Source: JBBIGV01 sp037447335
Lineage (GTDB): Bacteria > Bacteroidota > Ignavibacteria > Ignavibacteriales > Ignavibacteriaceae
DNA: 23,564 nucleotides
Direction: 5' to 3'
Assembly (NCBI GenBank): GCA_037447335.1
Contig: JBBIGV010000059.1
Coordinates: 1-23,564 of the forward strand
The position numbers and the translations under genes are program-made. Within the stretch, counting starts at the first letter, position 1, and every line of letters starts with the position of its first letter. Positions 1-8,684 of this stretch are shown here, piece by piece. The notes below the pieces were generated by a model that saw only the letters and a list, made by a program, of their open reading frames with translations, had not been told where the DNA came from and made no database searches.

Positions 1-9
1 CCAAATAAA

Positions 10-609
10 GTGTTAGTGAAACTGTTAGTTATAGTATCAGTGGTAATGCTGCCTTGCGGATACTTAAACTCGCAAACTGAAACAAACCTGGACATGTATT
101 ATAAATTTATTGATTCTGCTGTACAAAATGTTAACAATAATCTTACACCATCCGATACTTTAATTGTTGTTGATCTTCATTTAGGCACAGTATATAATGT
201 GTTTGGTAACCGGATAATGAATGAAATACTTGGTCAGAACAGGAGGCTTTACAAAGGAGAAAGAGATGCAGATTATCTCAGGGTTACATTTGTAGTTGAT
301 AATACTTCTGTATCATATGGCGATATGTTCAGGGATGGTGTACTGGGAAGGTACCTTGTGCCGCGAACAATAACACTAACAGGAAACTACTCGGTTTCAT
401 TTCAGGACTATACTTTTGACAATTTTGAATATACAAAAACCGATACGGTCAGAGTTGATGAAATAAGCGAACTGGAAAATCCGTCATTTATTTTTACACA
501 GGGTAAGCTCCCTTCTGAACCTTTCTTTTCAAGTTTATTAGAGCCCGTAATAACTGTCGGGGCAGCCGCGGCGGCTATAATTTTATTCTTTACGGTGCGG
601 AGCAAGTAG
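10..609 (+). CDS. Exported protein with C-terminal membrane anchor, function unknown
   Basis: I do not recognise a family. The first in-window start is a GTG at 10, giving 199 residues, but the frame is open to the left edge, so the gene may begin outside the window. Residues 1-22 form a hydrophobic segment like a signal peptide. The middle (about 25-175) is mixed, polar and beta-rich with no obvious motif. Residues about 176-195 form an Ala/Ile/Phe-rich membrane segment followed by a short positive tail (RSK), so the product is probably held in a membrane by its C-terminus with the body outside the cytoplasm. The stop lies 72 bases upstream of bamD on the same strand, which suggests an envelope role but does not prove one. 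An antisense frame over the 3' half is only a shadow. Confidence 0.6.
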   Translation: MLVKLLVIVSVVMLPCGYLNSQTETNLDMYYKFIDSAVQNVNNNLTPSDTLIVVDLHLGTVYNVFGNRIMNEILGQNRRLYKGERDADYLRVTFVVDNTSVSYGDMFRDGVLGRYLVPRTITLTGNYSVSFQDYTFDNFEYTKTDTVRVDEISELENPSFIFTQGKLPSEPFFSSLLEPVITVGAAAAAIILFFTVRSK

Positions 610-681
610 CTTTATTTGCCTTTGAACGGCTGGCTAATTTATTTATTATTATAAATCATTTTAGGAATTATACTTACAATT

Positions 682-1443
682 ATGAAGAATCTTTTTGTTT
701 TAATTGTCGCATCGGTTGTTATGTGGGGATGTTCATCCTCATTTGATACTACAAACCTTGCACCGGAGGAACGGTTTGCATATGCTCAGAGATTATATGA
801 TAACAGGGATTATGAAGATGCTGTTAACGAGCTCCAGGCTCTCATTTTACAATACCCCGGCAATGCTATAATAGATGATGCACAATATTTACTGGGGATG
901 ACCAGATTTCTGCGGAAAGAATACCTGCTTGCTGCATTTGAATTCAGTAAGCTCATCAGAAATATGGTAGCCAGCGAATATATTCCCGATGCCCAATTCA
1001 TGCTCGGTGAATGTTATTATCAGCTTTCGCCTGTATTCAGCCTCGATCAGAGCTATACAAAAAAAGCAATTGAGGAGATGCAGGCATTTATAGATTTCTT
1101 TCCGACTCATCCCCGTGTTGTGGATGCTGAAATAAAAATTACTGAAATGAATGATAATCTTGCACACAAGGAATTGAATGCAGCTATGATTTATGAAAAA
1201 ATGGAATACTACACTGCTGCAATAATGTATTATACCAATGTAGTTGAGATGTACCATGATACCAGGCATGCACCTGTTGCAATGTACAATAAAATTCGTT
1301 TGTTAATTGAAAGAAACAGCAACACCGAAGCGCTTGCTGAAATCACCAAATTCCTTGCCCGATACCCGGATGATGTTAACGCCGGGCGGGTTGAAAGCTT
1401 AAAACTATCACTTGAAAACAAGCTGTCGGCTGCAAAAAATTGA
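682..1443 (+). CDS. bamD: Outer membrane assembly lipoprotein BamD (YfiO family)
   Basis: BamD is the lipoprotein of the BAM complex that inserts beta-barrel proteins into the outer membrane. The 253-residue product starts with a lipoprotein signal peptide whose cysteine is Cys17 (MWGC). It continues as TPR-like helical repeats, with typical phrases such as FAYAQRLYDNRDYEDAV (about 32-48), DAQFMLGECYYQ and, near the end, FLARYPDD. Length and repeat layout fit BamD (about 240-280 residues). The ATG at 682 has only a weak upstream purine run, as is common in Bacteroidota-like genomes. Its TGA stop overlaps the TTG start of the thioesterase gene as TTGA, so the two are probably translationally coupled. 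A generic TPR lipoprotein is the only serious alternative. Confidence 0.88.
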   Translation: MKNLFVLIVASVVMWGCSSSFDTTNLAPEERFAYAQRLYDNRDYEDAVNELQALILQYPGNAIIDDAQYLLGMTRFLRKEYLLAAFEFSKLIRNMVASEYIPDAQFMLGECYYQLSPVFSLDQSYTKKAIEEMQAFIDFFPTHPRVVDAEIKITEMNDNLAHKELNAAMIYEKMEYYTAAIMYYTNVVEMYHDTRHAPVAMYNKIRLLIERNSNTEALAEITKFLARYPDDVNAGRVESLKLSLENKLSAAKN

Positions 1444-1916
1444 TACAACCAAAAAAAGTTTCGGAAACACAGATTGTGATGACAGAACTTGTTCTGCCTC
1501 ATCACACCAATCAGCTTGGAAATTTGCTCGGCGGGCAGCTAATGCATTGGATTGATATATGCGCTGCGTTAAGTGCAGCAAAGCTGAACCAAAGAGTTTG
1601 TGTTACAGCGTCTGTCGATAGAATAGATTTTCATCATCCCATCGGTCTGGGTGATGCTGTTAACCTAATAGCTTCGGTAAACAGGGTTTTCAGTTCTTCA
1701 ATGGAAATTGGCGTTAAAGTTTATGCGGAATCATTTAAAAACGGGACACGAATTCATACCAATACTGCTTATCTTACCTTTGTGGCTGTTGATCACCTTG
1801 GTAACCCGGTAAAAGCAGTTGAAATTATTCCTGAATCAGATGATGAAAAGAGACGATATGAAGAAGCCTTACTCAGAAGAGAAAACAGGCTTAAAACAAG
1901 AATTAAAAAAGTTTAG
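1440..1916 (+). CDS. Acyl-CoA thioesterase, hotdog fold (YciA/BFIT-like)
   Basis: The 158-residue product is a single hotdog-fold domain that would hydrolyse acyl-CoA thioesters in the cytoplasm. The diagnostic stretch is near the N-terminus: LVLPHHTNQLGNLLGGQLMH (about 18-37), with the N-x-x-G-x-x-x-GG-x-x-M pattern of the hotdog helix, followed by the beta strands with ASVDRIDFHHPIGLGD. The C-terminal tail is Arg/Lys/Glu-rich and helical. The start is taken as TTG at 1440, which shares bases with the bamD stop (TTGA); no ATG is available before the conserved helix. The 3' end overlaps the next gene by 59 bases. The exact acyl chain preference cannot be read from the sequence. Confidence 0.85.
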   Translation: MIQPKKVSETQIVMTELVLPHHTNQLGNLLGGQLMHWIDICAALSAAKLNQRVCVTASVDRIDFHHPIGLGDAVNLIASVNRVFSSSMEIGVKVYAESFKNGTRIHTNTAYLTFVAVDHLGNPVKAVEIIPESDDEKRRYEEALLRRENRLKTRIKKV

Positions 1917-4005
1917 CTTAATTCTGTTTTCGTTTCTTTTTTATTATGATTCTATCGCACAGATTCCTATTAACGGTTTTTGCAGGTATCAATCTTACCA
2001 GGTTGACAGCGGCTATACAGGAATTTTTTCCCTGAACTTTAATAACGATTCATTTACAGACCTCATTCTTTTCAACTCTTCCGATAGAAAAATTCAACCC
2101 TTGCGCGGTAAAAGTAATGCTGATTTTATGATGTTAAGACACGCTTATGCTCCTGTTGAGTTTTCGCGGCTTCAGTATGTTTTTGATAACAATAAAAATA
2201 TAACCGCAATTGCATACACATCACGCCGGAGTATGCAGGCAGGATTACTGCAGTTTACGCCTTTAGGTCAGACTGTTATTTCAAATTCGGTCAGGTTTGA
2301 TTCTTACCCGGAGCATGTAAGTGTTGCCGATATAAATCTTAATGGTGTACAGGAACTATTAATTTCCGGCAGTGCATTTGACGGATTATCAATTTTATAT
2401 CTTGATAATAAAATATTGAGAGAACGAAAAATCGTCTCGCGTGAAAGTTTTCTGTCGGCGCATTTTATTGATGCAAGCAATGATGGTTTTTCCGATATAG
2501 CAGCCTTCAATATTTTTACTAATTCAATTGATCTTTATTATAACAACGGGCATGGGCATTTCAGGAAGGTCAGGTCAATTTCTGTTAATGAAAGAGTAAT
2601 GTCATTAAGGACATTCGATATTAATCTTGATTCTTATGAAGATATCGTTTACTCTGACAAAAACTCCATATATATTCTTTATAATGATTTTACTGCTTCT
2701 TTCGGAAAAACTTTAACTATCCGTACCAGGTTTACCCCGCACAAGTTTGTAATGGGTGATTTCAACAAAGACGGAAAAATTGATATTGCTTATATTAATA
2801 CTACACATGGAGCGCTTTCTCTAATTTTTGCAAGAGACGAATTTTCTTTCTACGACGAGATAATTTATTTTCATAAGGAAGGAATTAACCATATTGTTCC
2901 TTATTACAGCAAGTTTATACATGGTGTTGCTGTTATAAGTAATAAAGGATTTGTTTATACATTAACCAACCTGAATTTTTTATCTGACAAAGTAAACCTC
3001 GCTGTTGGCAGTAAACCCGGCGCATTAACTTATTTCGATAGCGGCGATAATGGTATTACAGATCTTTGTTTTATCGACAGGTCAGACAATTCACTTAAAG
3101 TTATTCTTAGAAATTATGACGGTGTCCCGGCGGTTTACTATTCCCAAAAGTTATTCGAATATCATACCAATATTGCGGTAGATGATTCAAACCCGGACAT
3201 TAAAAAATTTTTTTGTTATACTCCGGGCAGGCGATTAATTGAAATGGTGGTTGCAAATTTCACATCAAATAGAATTGAACGAAGCTCATTATACGTACCG
3301 GGCACGATAGATGAGTTAAAGCTGAAAACCGGTAGTGAAGATTTTCCCTCAATTCACATTGCTTATCGAAGCGGCAACAAACTGGGATTAGGAACATTTA
3401 ATCACCGCGATTTCAGATACACTTTTTCGAAAATACCTGATATCGCATCCAACGCTGAAGGAGTTACTCTTACAGTTAATGAAACTCCGGCGGTTTATTT
3501 CTGGCAGCGGGAAGGAACAAATGTTTCATTTTTCCGTGCTTCTTCGGAAAAGAATGAAACAACTCCCAAAAAAATTGCTTCAATACCAATGGATATGAAT
3601 TTCAGCTTACAGTCTTTTACCGGCGATTTGTTCAATATGGAGAAAGATGTAACTATCAGTTTCTTTTATACTGCTGATGAAAAAATAATTACGATAATAT
3701 CGGATTCATTAATTTCTTTAATTAAGGAGGATGAAGGATATGCTGCATTTAGGATAAACAATAAAAATCAGTTATTTTTTGGACAACTAAAGCTTGATGG
3801 ATTAAAAAAATTGTTTATATATCAGCAAGGACTAAATTACATCAACAGGGCAGATTTTATTCATGGTGGAAAAAACGTAATTTTTTCAAGAATCGCTGTG
3901 GTAAGCAGCCTTTACAGCTTTTTTATTAAGAATATGGATTTCAAGAATTATCACATTATCTACACAAACGAAAAAGAAAATTGTATAACTATTTCCAGGT
4001 TGTAA
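1858..4005 (+). CDS. Secreted FG-GAP/VCBS-repeat beta-propeller protein
   Basis: I place the start at the ATG at 1858 (715 residues), because a signal peptide follows (LKKFSLILFSFLFYYDSIAQ, cleavage after AQ). A TTG at 1819 in the same frame would add 13 residues with no benefit. The mature part holds repeated FG-GAP/VCBS calcium-loop motifs of the D-x-N-x-D/N-G-x-x-D type: DINLNGVQELLI (about 158), DASNDGFSDIA (about 205), DINLDSYEDIV (about 254) and DFNKDGKIDIA (about 301). The remainder is divergent propeller-like beta sequence. No sorting domain is visible at the C-terminus. The gene overlaps the thioesterase by 59 bases upstream and the metalloprotease by 25 bases downstream, so the three are probably one transcript. 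Such repeats are usually surface or periplasmic; the ligand is unknown. Confidence 0.75.
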   Translation: MKKPYSEEKTGLKQELKKFSLILFSFLFYYDSIAQIPINGFCRYQSYQVDSGYTGIFSLNFNNDSFTDLILFNSSDRKIQPLRGKSNADFMMLRHAYAPVEFSRLQYVFDNNKNITAIAYTSRRSMQAGLLQFTPLGQTVISNSVRFDSYPEHVSVADINLNGVQELLISGSAFDGLSILYLDNKILRERKIVSRESFLSAHFIDASNDGFSDIAAFNIFTNSIDLYYNNGHGHFRKVRSISVNERVMSLRTFDINLDSYEDIVYSDKNSIYILYNDFTASFGKTLTIRTRFTPHKFVMGDFNKDGKIDIAYINTTHGALSLIFARDEFSFYDEIIYFHKEGINHIVPYYSKFIHGVAVISNKGFVYTLTNLNFLSDKVNLAVGSKPGALTYFDSGDNGITDLCFIDRSDNSLKVILRNYDGVPAVYYSQKLFEYHTNIAVDDSNPDIKKFFCYTPGRRLIEMVVANFTSNRIERSSLYVPGTIDELKLKTGSEDFPSIHIAYRSGNKLGLGTFNHRDFRYTFSKIPDIASNAEGVTLTVNETPAVYFWQREGTNVSFFRASSEKNETTPKKIASIPMDMNFSLQSFTGDLFNMEKDVTISFFYTADEKIITIISDSLISLIKEDEGYAAFRINNKNQLFFGQLKLDGLKKLFIYQQGLNYINRADFIHGGKNVIFSRIAVVSSLYSFFIKNMDFKNYHIIYTNEKENCITISRL

Positions 4006-5678
4006 TCAAACCTTCACATCTTTTGCTGGCTTTTCTAACATTTACATCATTAATCTATAGCCAGGAATTTACTGCAAGTGAACTTGATTCATTATTTACA
4101 TCATATGTTCAATTAAAGAACATTGAAAAACTAGATGAATCAGACCGTCCGTTATTGGGCGGGATTGATCATGGTAAATGCGGATTAAGCCTGGTTAATG
4201 CTGTCCGTTTAAATTATGACAAGTTTACTTCTGAACAGCAGCAGCAGCTTAATGTTCTGTTTCAAAGACCATTACGGCAAAAAAGCTTTGTAACACCTTC
4301 AGGAAAATTCCGCATACATTATAACGAAACCGGGAGCGGCGTACCGGCTTATGATCTTAACGAGCTTGCTAAGGCGCTCGATTCCTCGTATAATTTTGAA
4401 GTGAACTATTTAGGCTATCCGCCCCCGCCGCCTGATTTTGGCGAAGGTGGCGATGACCTTTACGATGTTTACATTGCTGATCTCGGCAGCGGTCCAAGCG
4501 GTTTGTATGGTTATACCGAATCTGAAACTGAAATTATTCCAAACAGCGGGCGCTGGACTTCCTTCATAGTAATTGACAATGCATTTGACGGGTATTACAC
4601 CCCCGGTATTGATGGTGCACGCGTAACCGCAGCCCACGAACTTCACCACGCAATTCAAATGGGAAATTATATTTTCAGGTTCAGCGATATTTATTTTTAT
4701 GAGATCACTTCAACAGCAATGGAAAAATTTGTTTATAATACTCTTAACGATTACAGGCAGTATCTAAGCAGCTACTTCCAGGCACCGTGGAGATCTTTTT
4801 CTCAAAACAACGGATACAATCTTGCTATCTGGAATTTTTATCTAAAAGAGAAATTCGGATATGACATTCTGAAACGTCAGTGGGAACTGATGCCGCAGAT
4901 GAGAGCGATCAGTGCAATTGCAATGAGCATAGCCGAGTATAGTTCCGGCTTTGGAGACGAGTTTAACACATTTGGAATATGGTCATACTTTACTAATTAC
5001 CGGACTATTCCAGGCAGATTTTTTGCTGATGCACAATTCTATCCGGCAATACAACATACAGCTTCTCTTGATTTTAATCCCCCTGCAAAAAATGTTGATG
5101 TTCAGGCAAGGGCAGTGTCAAATAATTTCATTCGTTTCATCAATCAATCTGCAACTCCGCTGCCGGATACGCTCGTTGCTATCGTAACCAACTCGGATAT
5201 ACAATCCGGAATTGACAGTACACAAAGTGTTTTTTCGTTTCGCTATACGCTGGCAAGTGATTCAGGTAATGGATTTGTAAGATTGACTGATAAATATTTT
5301 ATGAATCTTACAGCGCAAAAGATAAATTTCTGGTCAACGGCTGAAATCCTGAATAACGAAATTATCCGTGAAGGGAAGATCAGAACCAGTATAGATGCAA
5401 TCGCATTCCCTTCGCCGTTTAAATTCAGCCGGCATAGTTTCGTTTACTTACCGGCAGATCCGGACCCGAGTGCAATTGTTGATTTTGCTATTTACACCTC
5501 TGGTATGGAACTGATCTATTCTTCTACGGTGCCGGTAATTCAACACGCAGGGCAAAAAGTTGTAAGATGGGATGGTAAAGATTTTAAAGGCAGAAATGCT
5601 GCTTCAGGTATTTATCTTTTTATTACAAAGTCCGGCGATAATATTAAAAAAGGCAAACTGGTAATATTTAATGACTAA
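3981..5678 (+). CDS. Secreted zinc metalloprotease with T9SS type A sorting domain
   Basis: The 565-residue product has a signal peptide (about 1-28, ending LIYSQ), a catalytic region and a C-terminal secretion signal. The zinc motif HELHH is at residues 219-223, preceded by RVTAA, and a segment with GPSGLYGYTE at 171-180 lies ahead of it. This resembles the MXAN_6640-type putative metalloproteases. Residues about 476-565 look like a T9SS type A sorting domain (FPSPFKFSR, then VDFAIYTSGMELIYS, then WDGKDFKGRNAASGIYLF, ending KKGKLVIFND). T9SS would carry it through the outer membrane. The start is TTG at 3981, inside the preceding gene; a later in-frame TTG at 4023 would remove the charged start of the signal peptide. 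The substrate is unknown, and zinc use is inferred from the motif. Confidence 0.82.
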   Translation: MYNYFQVVIKPSHLLLAFLTFTSLIYSQEFTASELDSLFTSYVQLKNIEKLDESDRPLLGGIDHGKCGLSLVNAVRLNYDKFTSEQQQQLNVLFQRPLRQKSFVTPSGKFRIHYNETGSGVPAYDLNELAKALDSSYNFEVNYLGYPPPPPDFGEGGDDLYDVYIADLGSGPSGLYGYTESETEIIPNSGRWTSFIVIDNAFDGYYTPGIDGARVTAAHELHHAIQMGNYIFRFSDIYFYEITSTAMEKFVYNTLNDYRQYLSSYFQAPWRSFSQNNGYNLAIWNFYLKEKFGYDILKRQWELMPQMRAISAIAMSIAEYSSGFGDEFNTFGIWSYFTNYRTIPGRFFADAQFYPAIQHTASLDFNPPAKNVDVQARAVSNNFIRFINQSATPLPDTLVAIVTNSDIQSGIDSTQSVFSFRYTLASDSGNGFVRLTDKYFMNLTAQKINFWSTAEILNNEIIREGKIRTSIDAIAFPSPFKFSRHSFVYLPADPDPSAIVDFAIYTSGMELIYSSTVPVIQHAGQKVVRWDGKDFKGRNAASGIYLFITKSGDNIKKGKLVIFND

Positions 5679-6306
5679 CTATTCCCTCGAAGCTGTTGAT
5701 CTTAATAAGACCTTTGGAAGAAGACTTATCTTCAAACACATCAATTTCAGATTTGAAGAGAAAGGGATATTCGGTATTGCCGGATCAAATGGTTCCGGCA
5801 AATCAACGCTTGTAAAAATAATCGGCGGAGTAATATCTCCTTCGGAGGGAAAGATGATCCACAGAAGCAACGGAAAAGAAATTGAAATTGAAAAGCTTCA
5901 TAATTACATAGGTTTTGTTTCCCCCTATCTGGTAATGTACGAGGAATTTTCAGCGTGGGAAAACTTAATGCACTTCTCCAGGATACGTGGAATAAATTTC
6001 AATGAAGAAAAAGTTGAATTCCTCTTAAATCACTTGCTTATATCCAACAGGAAAGATGATTTCGTTAAAACTTATTCTTCCGGTATGAAACAAAGATTGA
6101 AATTCGTTTTTGCTTTAATGCATTCACCACAGATCCTGATTCTTGATGAACCAACATCAAACCTGGATGAAGAAGGAAAAAGTTCGGTATATGAACTTAT
6201 CCGGAAAGAAGGCGAAAAAAATATAGTGATTATAGCTTCAAACGAGCAGCAGGACCTTAGCCATTGCTATGAGATTATTGATCTTATGAAGCACAAAGAA
6301 ATTTAA
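5671..6306 (+). CDS. ccmA: Haem exporter ATPase CcmA (ABC transporter)
   Basis: CcmA is the cytoplasmic ATPase of CcmAB(C), which drives release of holo-CcmE during System I cytochrome c maturation. The 211-residue protein has all main ABC elements: Walker A GSNGSGKST at 38-46, signature YSSGMKQ at 135-141 and Walker B ILILDE at 155-160, followed by PTSNLD. The usual switch histidine is not where expected; the segment reads IIASNEQQD (187-195) with Asn in that place. The ATG start lies 8 bases inside the upstream protease gene, so the cytochrome genes are translationally joined to the preceding cluster. Identity as CcmA rather than a generic ABC ATPase rests mainly on the ccmB, ccmC, ccmD, ccmE genes that follow. 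Confidence 0.88.
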   Translation: MTNYSLEAVDLNKTFGRRLIFKHINFRFEEKGIFGIAGSNGSGKSTLVKIIGGVISPSEGKMIHRSNGKEIEIEKLHNYIGFVSPYLVMYEEFSAWENLMHFSRIRGINFNEEKVEFLLNHLLISNRKDDFVKTYSSGMKQRLKFVFALMHSPQILILDEPTSNLDEEGKSSVYELIRKEGEKNIVIIASNEQQDLSHCYEIIDLMKHKEI

Positions 6307-6324
6307 TAAACTACCCGGATATTA

Positions 6325-6984
6325 ATGAAAGCATACGCATTATTTAAAAAAGATTTCAGCTCGGAGATGAGAACCCGTTATGCTGTGAACTCGCTTGCTA
6401 TGTTTATTATAGTCGCGATCAGCGTGATTCTTTTTTCCGTTGGTAATGAGAGAATAAGCAGCTCTTTAACAGGCGGGTTATTCTGGGTGGTGATCTTCTT
6501 TACTGCTATGTCTGGTTTATCGAGAGCGTTTGTAAGCGAAGAAGAGCGGGGCACTGCATTAACACTTCAGTTAATTGCATCCCCTGCAACTGTATTTTCG
6601 GGTAAGCTGATATTTAATCTTATCCTCGTCTTTTGTATGAATACAGTTATTGCTATTTTGTACTCGGCGTTATTTGAAGCATTCGTTATTAAGAATTTTT
6701 TATTATTTCTTGCAACATTCATTCTAGGTAACATCGGGCTGGCAGTGTCAGCAACAATCATTGCTGCAATAATTGCAAAAGCCGGAGCAAAAGGAACTTT
6801 GTACCCGGTACTATCATTCCCGATACTTTTACCATTGATACTGACGTGTGTAAATCTTACATTATTTTCCCTTGATGGCATAGGTTTTGATACTGCTAAG
6901 TTCGAACTTGCAATTGTCGTAAGCTACGATGTAATTATGCTCACTGCTTCTTATATGTTATTTGATTTTATTTGGAAAGATTAA
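6325..6984 (+). CDS. ccmB: Haem exporter membrane subunit CcmB
   Basis: CcmB is the membrane partner of CcmA. The 219-residue product has about six hydrophobic segments and the family signature around residues 70-86, FVSEEERGTALTLQLIA, directly after the second membrane segment. The N-terminal cytoplasmic piece AYALFKKDFSSEMRTRY is also typical. The length equals the family norm (about 220). The gene starts 18 bases after ccmA with a poor ribosome binding site, so translation probably depends on coupling. Nothing appears truncated. Confidence 0.9.
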   Translation: MKAYALFKKDFSSEMRTRYAVNSLAMFIIVAISVILFSVGNERISSSLTGGLFWVVIFFTAMSGLSRAFVSEEERGTALTLQLIASPATVFSGKLIFNLILVFCMNTVIAILYSALFEAFVIKNFLLFLATFILGNIGLAVSATIIAAIIAKAGAKGTLYPVLSFPILLPLILTCVNLTLFSLDGIGFDTAKFELAIVVSYDVIMLTASYMLFDFIWKD

Positions 6985-7016
6985 CGTATTTTAACATTTA
7001 ACAAATATTAACACTT

Positions 7017-7730
7017 ATGATTTGGAAAGTATTTTTGTTTTTGCTTCTTGCCTTTGTATCGGTGGCGGGAATAGCATTTCCCATAGTCGAGAAACCGGAA
7101 AGCTGGTATGAATTTCCGATTATTGCAGGGCTTGGCGAAAATGCCAAAATAATTTTCTTTCACGTCCCAACCGCATGGCTTACAGTAATTGCATTTTTTA
7201 TGACGGCTATGTACAGCTTCAAATATTTGCGTAAAAAAAATCTTGATGATGATGCCAAAGCATATACTGCAGCACAGCTCGGGATGATCTTTTGCATACT
7301 TGCAACAGTAACAGGAGCTGTTTGGGCAAAGTTTGCGTGGGGTGCATACTGGAGCTGGGATCCGCGTCAAACAAGCATCTTTGCATTACTGCTTATTTAC
7401 GGTGCGTGGTTTGCTCTTCGCTCCTCTATTGAATCAGAAGAAAAACGCGCAACACTTTCATCTGTTTACGCGATAATAGCATTTATCACAGTTCCGTTTT
7501 TTATATTCATTATGCCAAGAATAATGACAGGGCTGCATCCGGGTTCTGTTCCGGTTAACCCAGCCGAAGAACAGGTAAGCCCAGTAATTGATTTCAGAAT
7601 GGATGCTAATATGCAATTGATTTTCTTTTTATCGCTGATCGGATTTACAATCCTTTATTTTTGGATGTGGAAAATTGGTTATAAATCTATAATTTTTAGA
7701 GACAAAATTAACAAACAACTAATCAGTTAA
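7017..7730 (+). CDS. ccmC: Haem-handling protein CcmC
   Basis: CcmC binds haem at the outer face of the inner membrane and loads it on CcmE. The 237-residue product has six predicted membrane helices and the tryptophan-rich WWD signature WGAYWSWDP at 108-116. The two expected external haem-ligand histidines are His49 (FFHVPTAW) and His174 (TGLHPGS), one on each side of the WWD motif as in the family. The ATG at 7017 lies in a T/A-rich leader without a clear Shine-Dalgarno sequence. The gene follows ccmB by 32 bases and precedes ccmD. Confidence 0.92.
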   Translation: MIWKVFLFLLLAFVSVAGIAFPIVEKPESWYEFPIIAGLGENAKIIFFHVPTAWLTVIAFFMTAMYSFKYLRKKNLDDDAKAYTAAQLGMIFCILATVTGAVWAKFAWGAYWSWDPRQTSIFALLLIYGAWFALRSSIESEEKRATLSSVYAIIAFITVPFFIFIMPRIMTGLHPGSVPVNPAEEQVSPVIDFRMDANMQLIFFLSLIGFTILYFWMWKIGYKSIIFRDKINKQLIS

Positions 7731-7781
7731 TTCAGGCATTACAGTTAACTTTCTGCTAAATTGTAAATTCCTGAAACAAAC

Positions 7782-7786
7782 AGGAG
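7782..7786 (+). promoter_or_regulatory. Ribosome binding site deciding the TTG start of ccmD
   Basis: AGGAG ends six bases before the TTG at 7793. No ATG lies nearby in that frame, and the encoded peptide matches CcmD in size and topology, so this site fixes the start of a gene that is easily missed. Confidence 0.7.
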
Positions 7787-7792
7787 AATAAC

Positions 7793-7945
7793 TTGGACGC
7801 ATTACATCAATTCCTCGAAAACAACGCAATCTATATTGTGATGGTTATTGTGTTAATTGTGTGGACAGGAATTTTTTTATTTTTATATAACCTGGATAGA
7901 AGAATTAAAAATGTTGAGAAAGAAATGAAAGGAACCGAAAAATGA
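7793..7945 (+). CDS. ccmD: Cytochrome c maturation small membrane protein CcmD
   Basis: This 50-residue reading frame is short and starts with TTG. The product begins MDALHQFLENNAIYIVMVIV, has one membrane helix (about 13-32) and a charged tail (LDRRIKNVEKEMKGTEK). That is the usual CcmD plan: a short outer N-terminus, one helix and a basic cytoplasmic tail. CcmD stabilises the CcmC-haem-CcmE complex and helps release holo-CcmE. Support comes from its place between ccmC and ccmE, a good AGGAG site six bases upstream, and an ATGA overlap with the ccmE start. The sequence of CcmD is poorly conserved, so identity rests on size, topology and context. Confidence 0.82.
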   Translation: MDALHQFLENNAIYIVMVIVLIVWTGIFLFLYNLDRRIKNVEKEMKGTEK

Positions 7946-8331
7946 AAAGTAAATACTTATTTGGCGGAGCTATAATTACAATATTCCTCGGATTGATGAT
8001 TTATCTTTTCACTCAAAGCAATATCAGATACGAAAACAATTTCAGCGTGGTAATGGCGCAGGAAAAAACAGTCAAAGCAACAGGAAGCTGGGTGAAAGAA
8101 AAAAATTATGAAATTGACCGCAGTGCAATGACTTTTACTTTCTGGATGAAAGATGAATTTGGCAATGAAATGAAAGTTGTTTATGACGGAACCATCCCAA
8201 ATAATTTTGAAACCGCTACAAGCGTCGTGGTAACAGGACAATATTATGAAGGATATTTTCATGCGCGGGATATTCTAACCAAATGTCCAAGCAAATACGT
8301 AGGGGAGAATATTCAGACTTCAGGAATATAA
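7942..8331 (+). CDS. ccmE: Haem chaperone CcmE, CxxxY variant
   Basis: CcmE carries haem from CcmC to CcmF in the periplasm. The 129-residue product has an N-terminal membrane anchor (about 5-24), an OB-fold domain (VKATGSWVKE, MTFTFWMKDEFGNEMKV, TATSVVVTGQYYEGYF) and a C-terminal haem site. In the classic family the haem is bound covalently to a His in HxxxY. Here the site is KCPSKY, with Cys115 and Tyr119 (codon for Cys at 8284-8286). This CxxxY form is known from archaea and some bacteria such as Desulfovibrio, in the variant called System I*. The start overlaps the ccmD stop (ATGA). The protein ends 10 residues after the Tyr, shorter than enterobacterial CcmE. Confidence 0.9.
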   Translation: MKSKYLFGGAIITIFLGLMIYLFTQSNIRYENNFSVVMAQEKTVKATGSWVKEKNYEIDRSAMTFTFWMKDEFGNEMKVVYDGTIPNNFETATSVVVTGQYYEGYFHARDILTKCPSKYVGENIQTSGI

Positions 8332-8399
8332 AAAATAAGTCATTGGATAATCGTTGTTCGTAATTAGTAAAAGCGACAAAAACAATTTAAGATAGTTGT

Positions 8400-8684
8400 A
8401 TGGAACAATCGAAATTTATTTTTACAGGGATTCTATTGAAGGACAATACTGTGATAAGTGCATTATGTTTGGAGCTTGATGCTGCAACTGAAGGACAAAC
8501 TGTGCAGGAAGCAAAGGATAAACTGGTTGAAGCGGTATCGTTGTATATTGAATCAGCAGTAGAAAATAATCTTCCTATTCTGCGTCCTGTACCTGAAGAA
8601 GATAATCCTTTGCTGAAAACTCCGGATAAAGTTCTTGAAAAATTTCTGCTGAAAATAAATTTTTCAGTTTACGCACATGTCTAA
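8400..8684 (+). CDS. hicB: HicB-family antitoxin
   Basis: The 94-residue product resembles the HicB partial RNase-H-like fold: an opening beta hairpin (FTGILLKDNTVISALCLELD), then the helix phrase ATEGQTVQEAKDKLVEAVSLYI (about 29-50) that is diagnostic for HicB, followed by a Pro/Glu-rich linker. HicB binds and neutralises the HicA mRNA interferase and usually represses its own promoter. The gene overlaps hicA by 8 bases in the antitoxin-first order. It is inserted between ccmE and ccmF, unrelated to cytochrome maturation. The C-terminal DNA-binding domain of some HicB proteins is absent here. The frame is intact. Confidence 0.75.
   Translation: MEQSKFIFTGILLKDNTVISALCLELDAATEGQTVQEAKDKLVEAVSLYIESAVENNLPILRPVPEEDNPLLKTPDKVLEKFLLKINFSVYAHV

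Noticed and set aside
889..1269. Antisense open frame of 126 codons inside bamD
   Set aside because: It is a shadow of the bamD frame: low-complexity, no ribosome site, no family-like motif.
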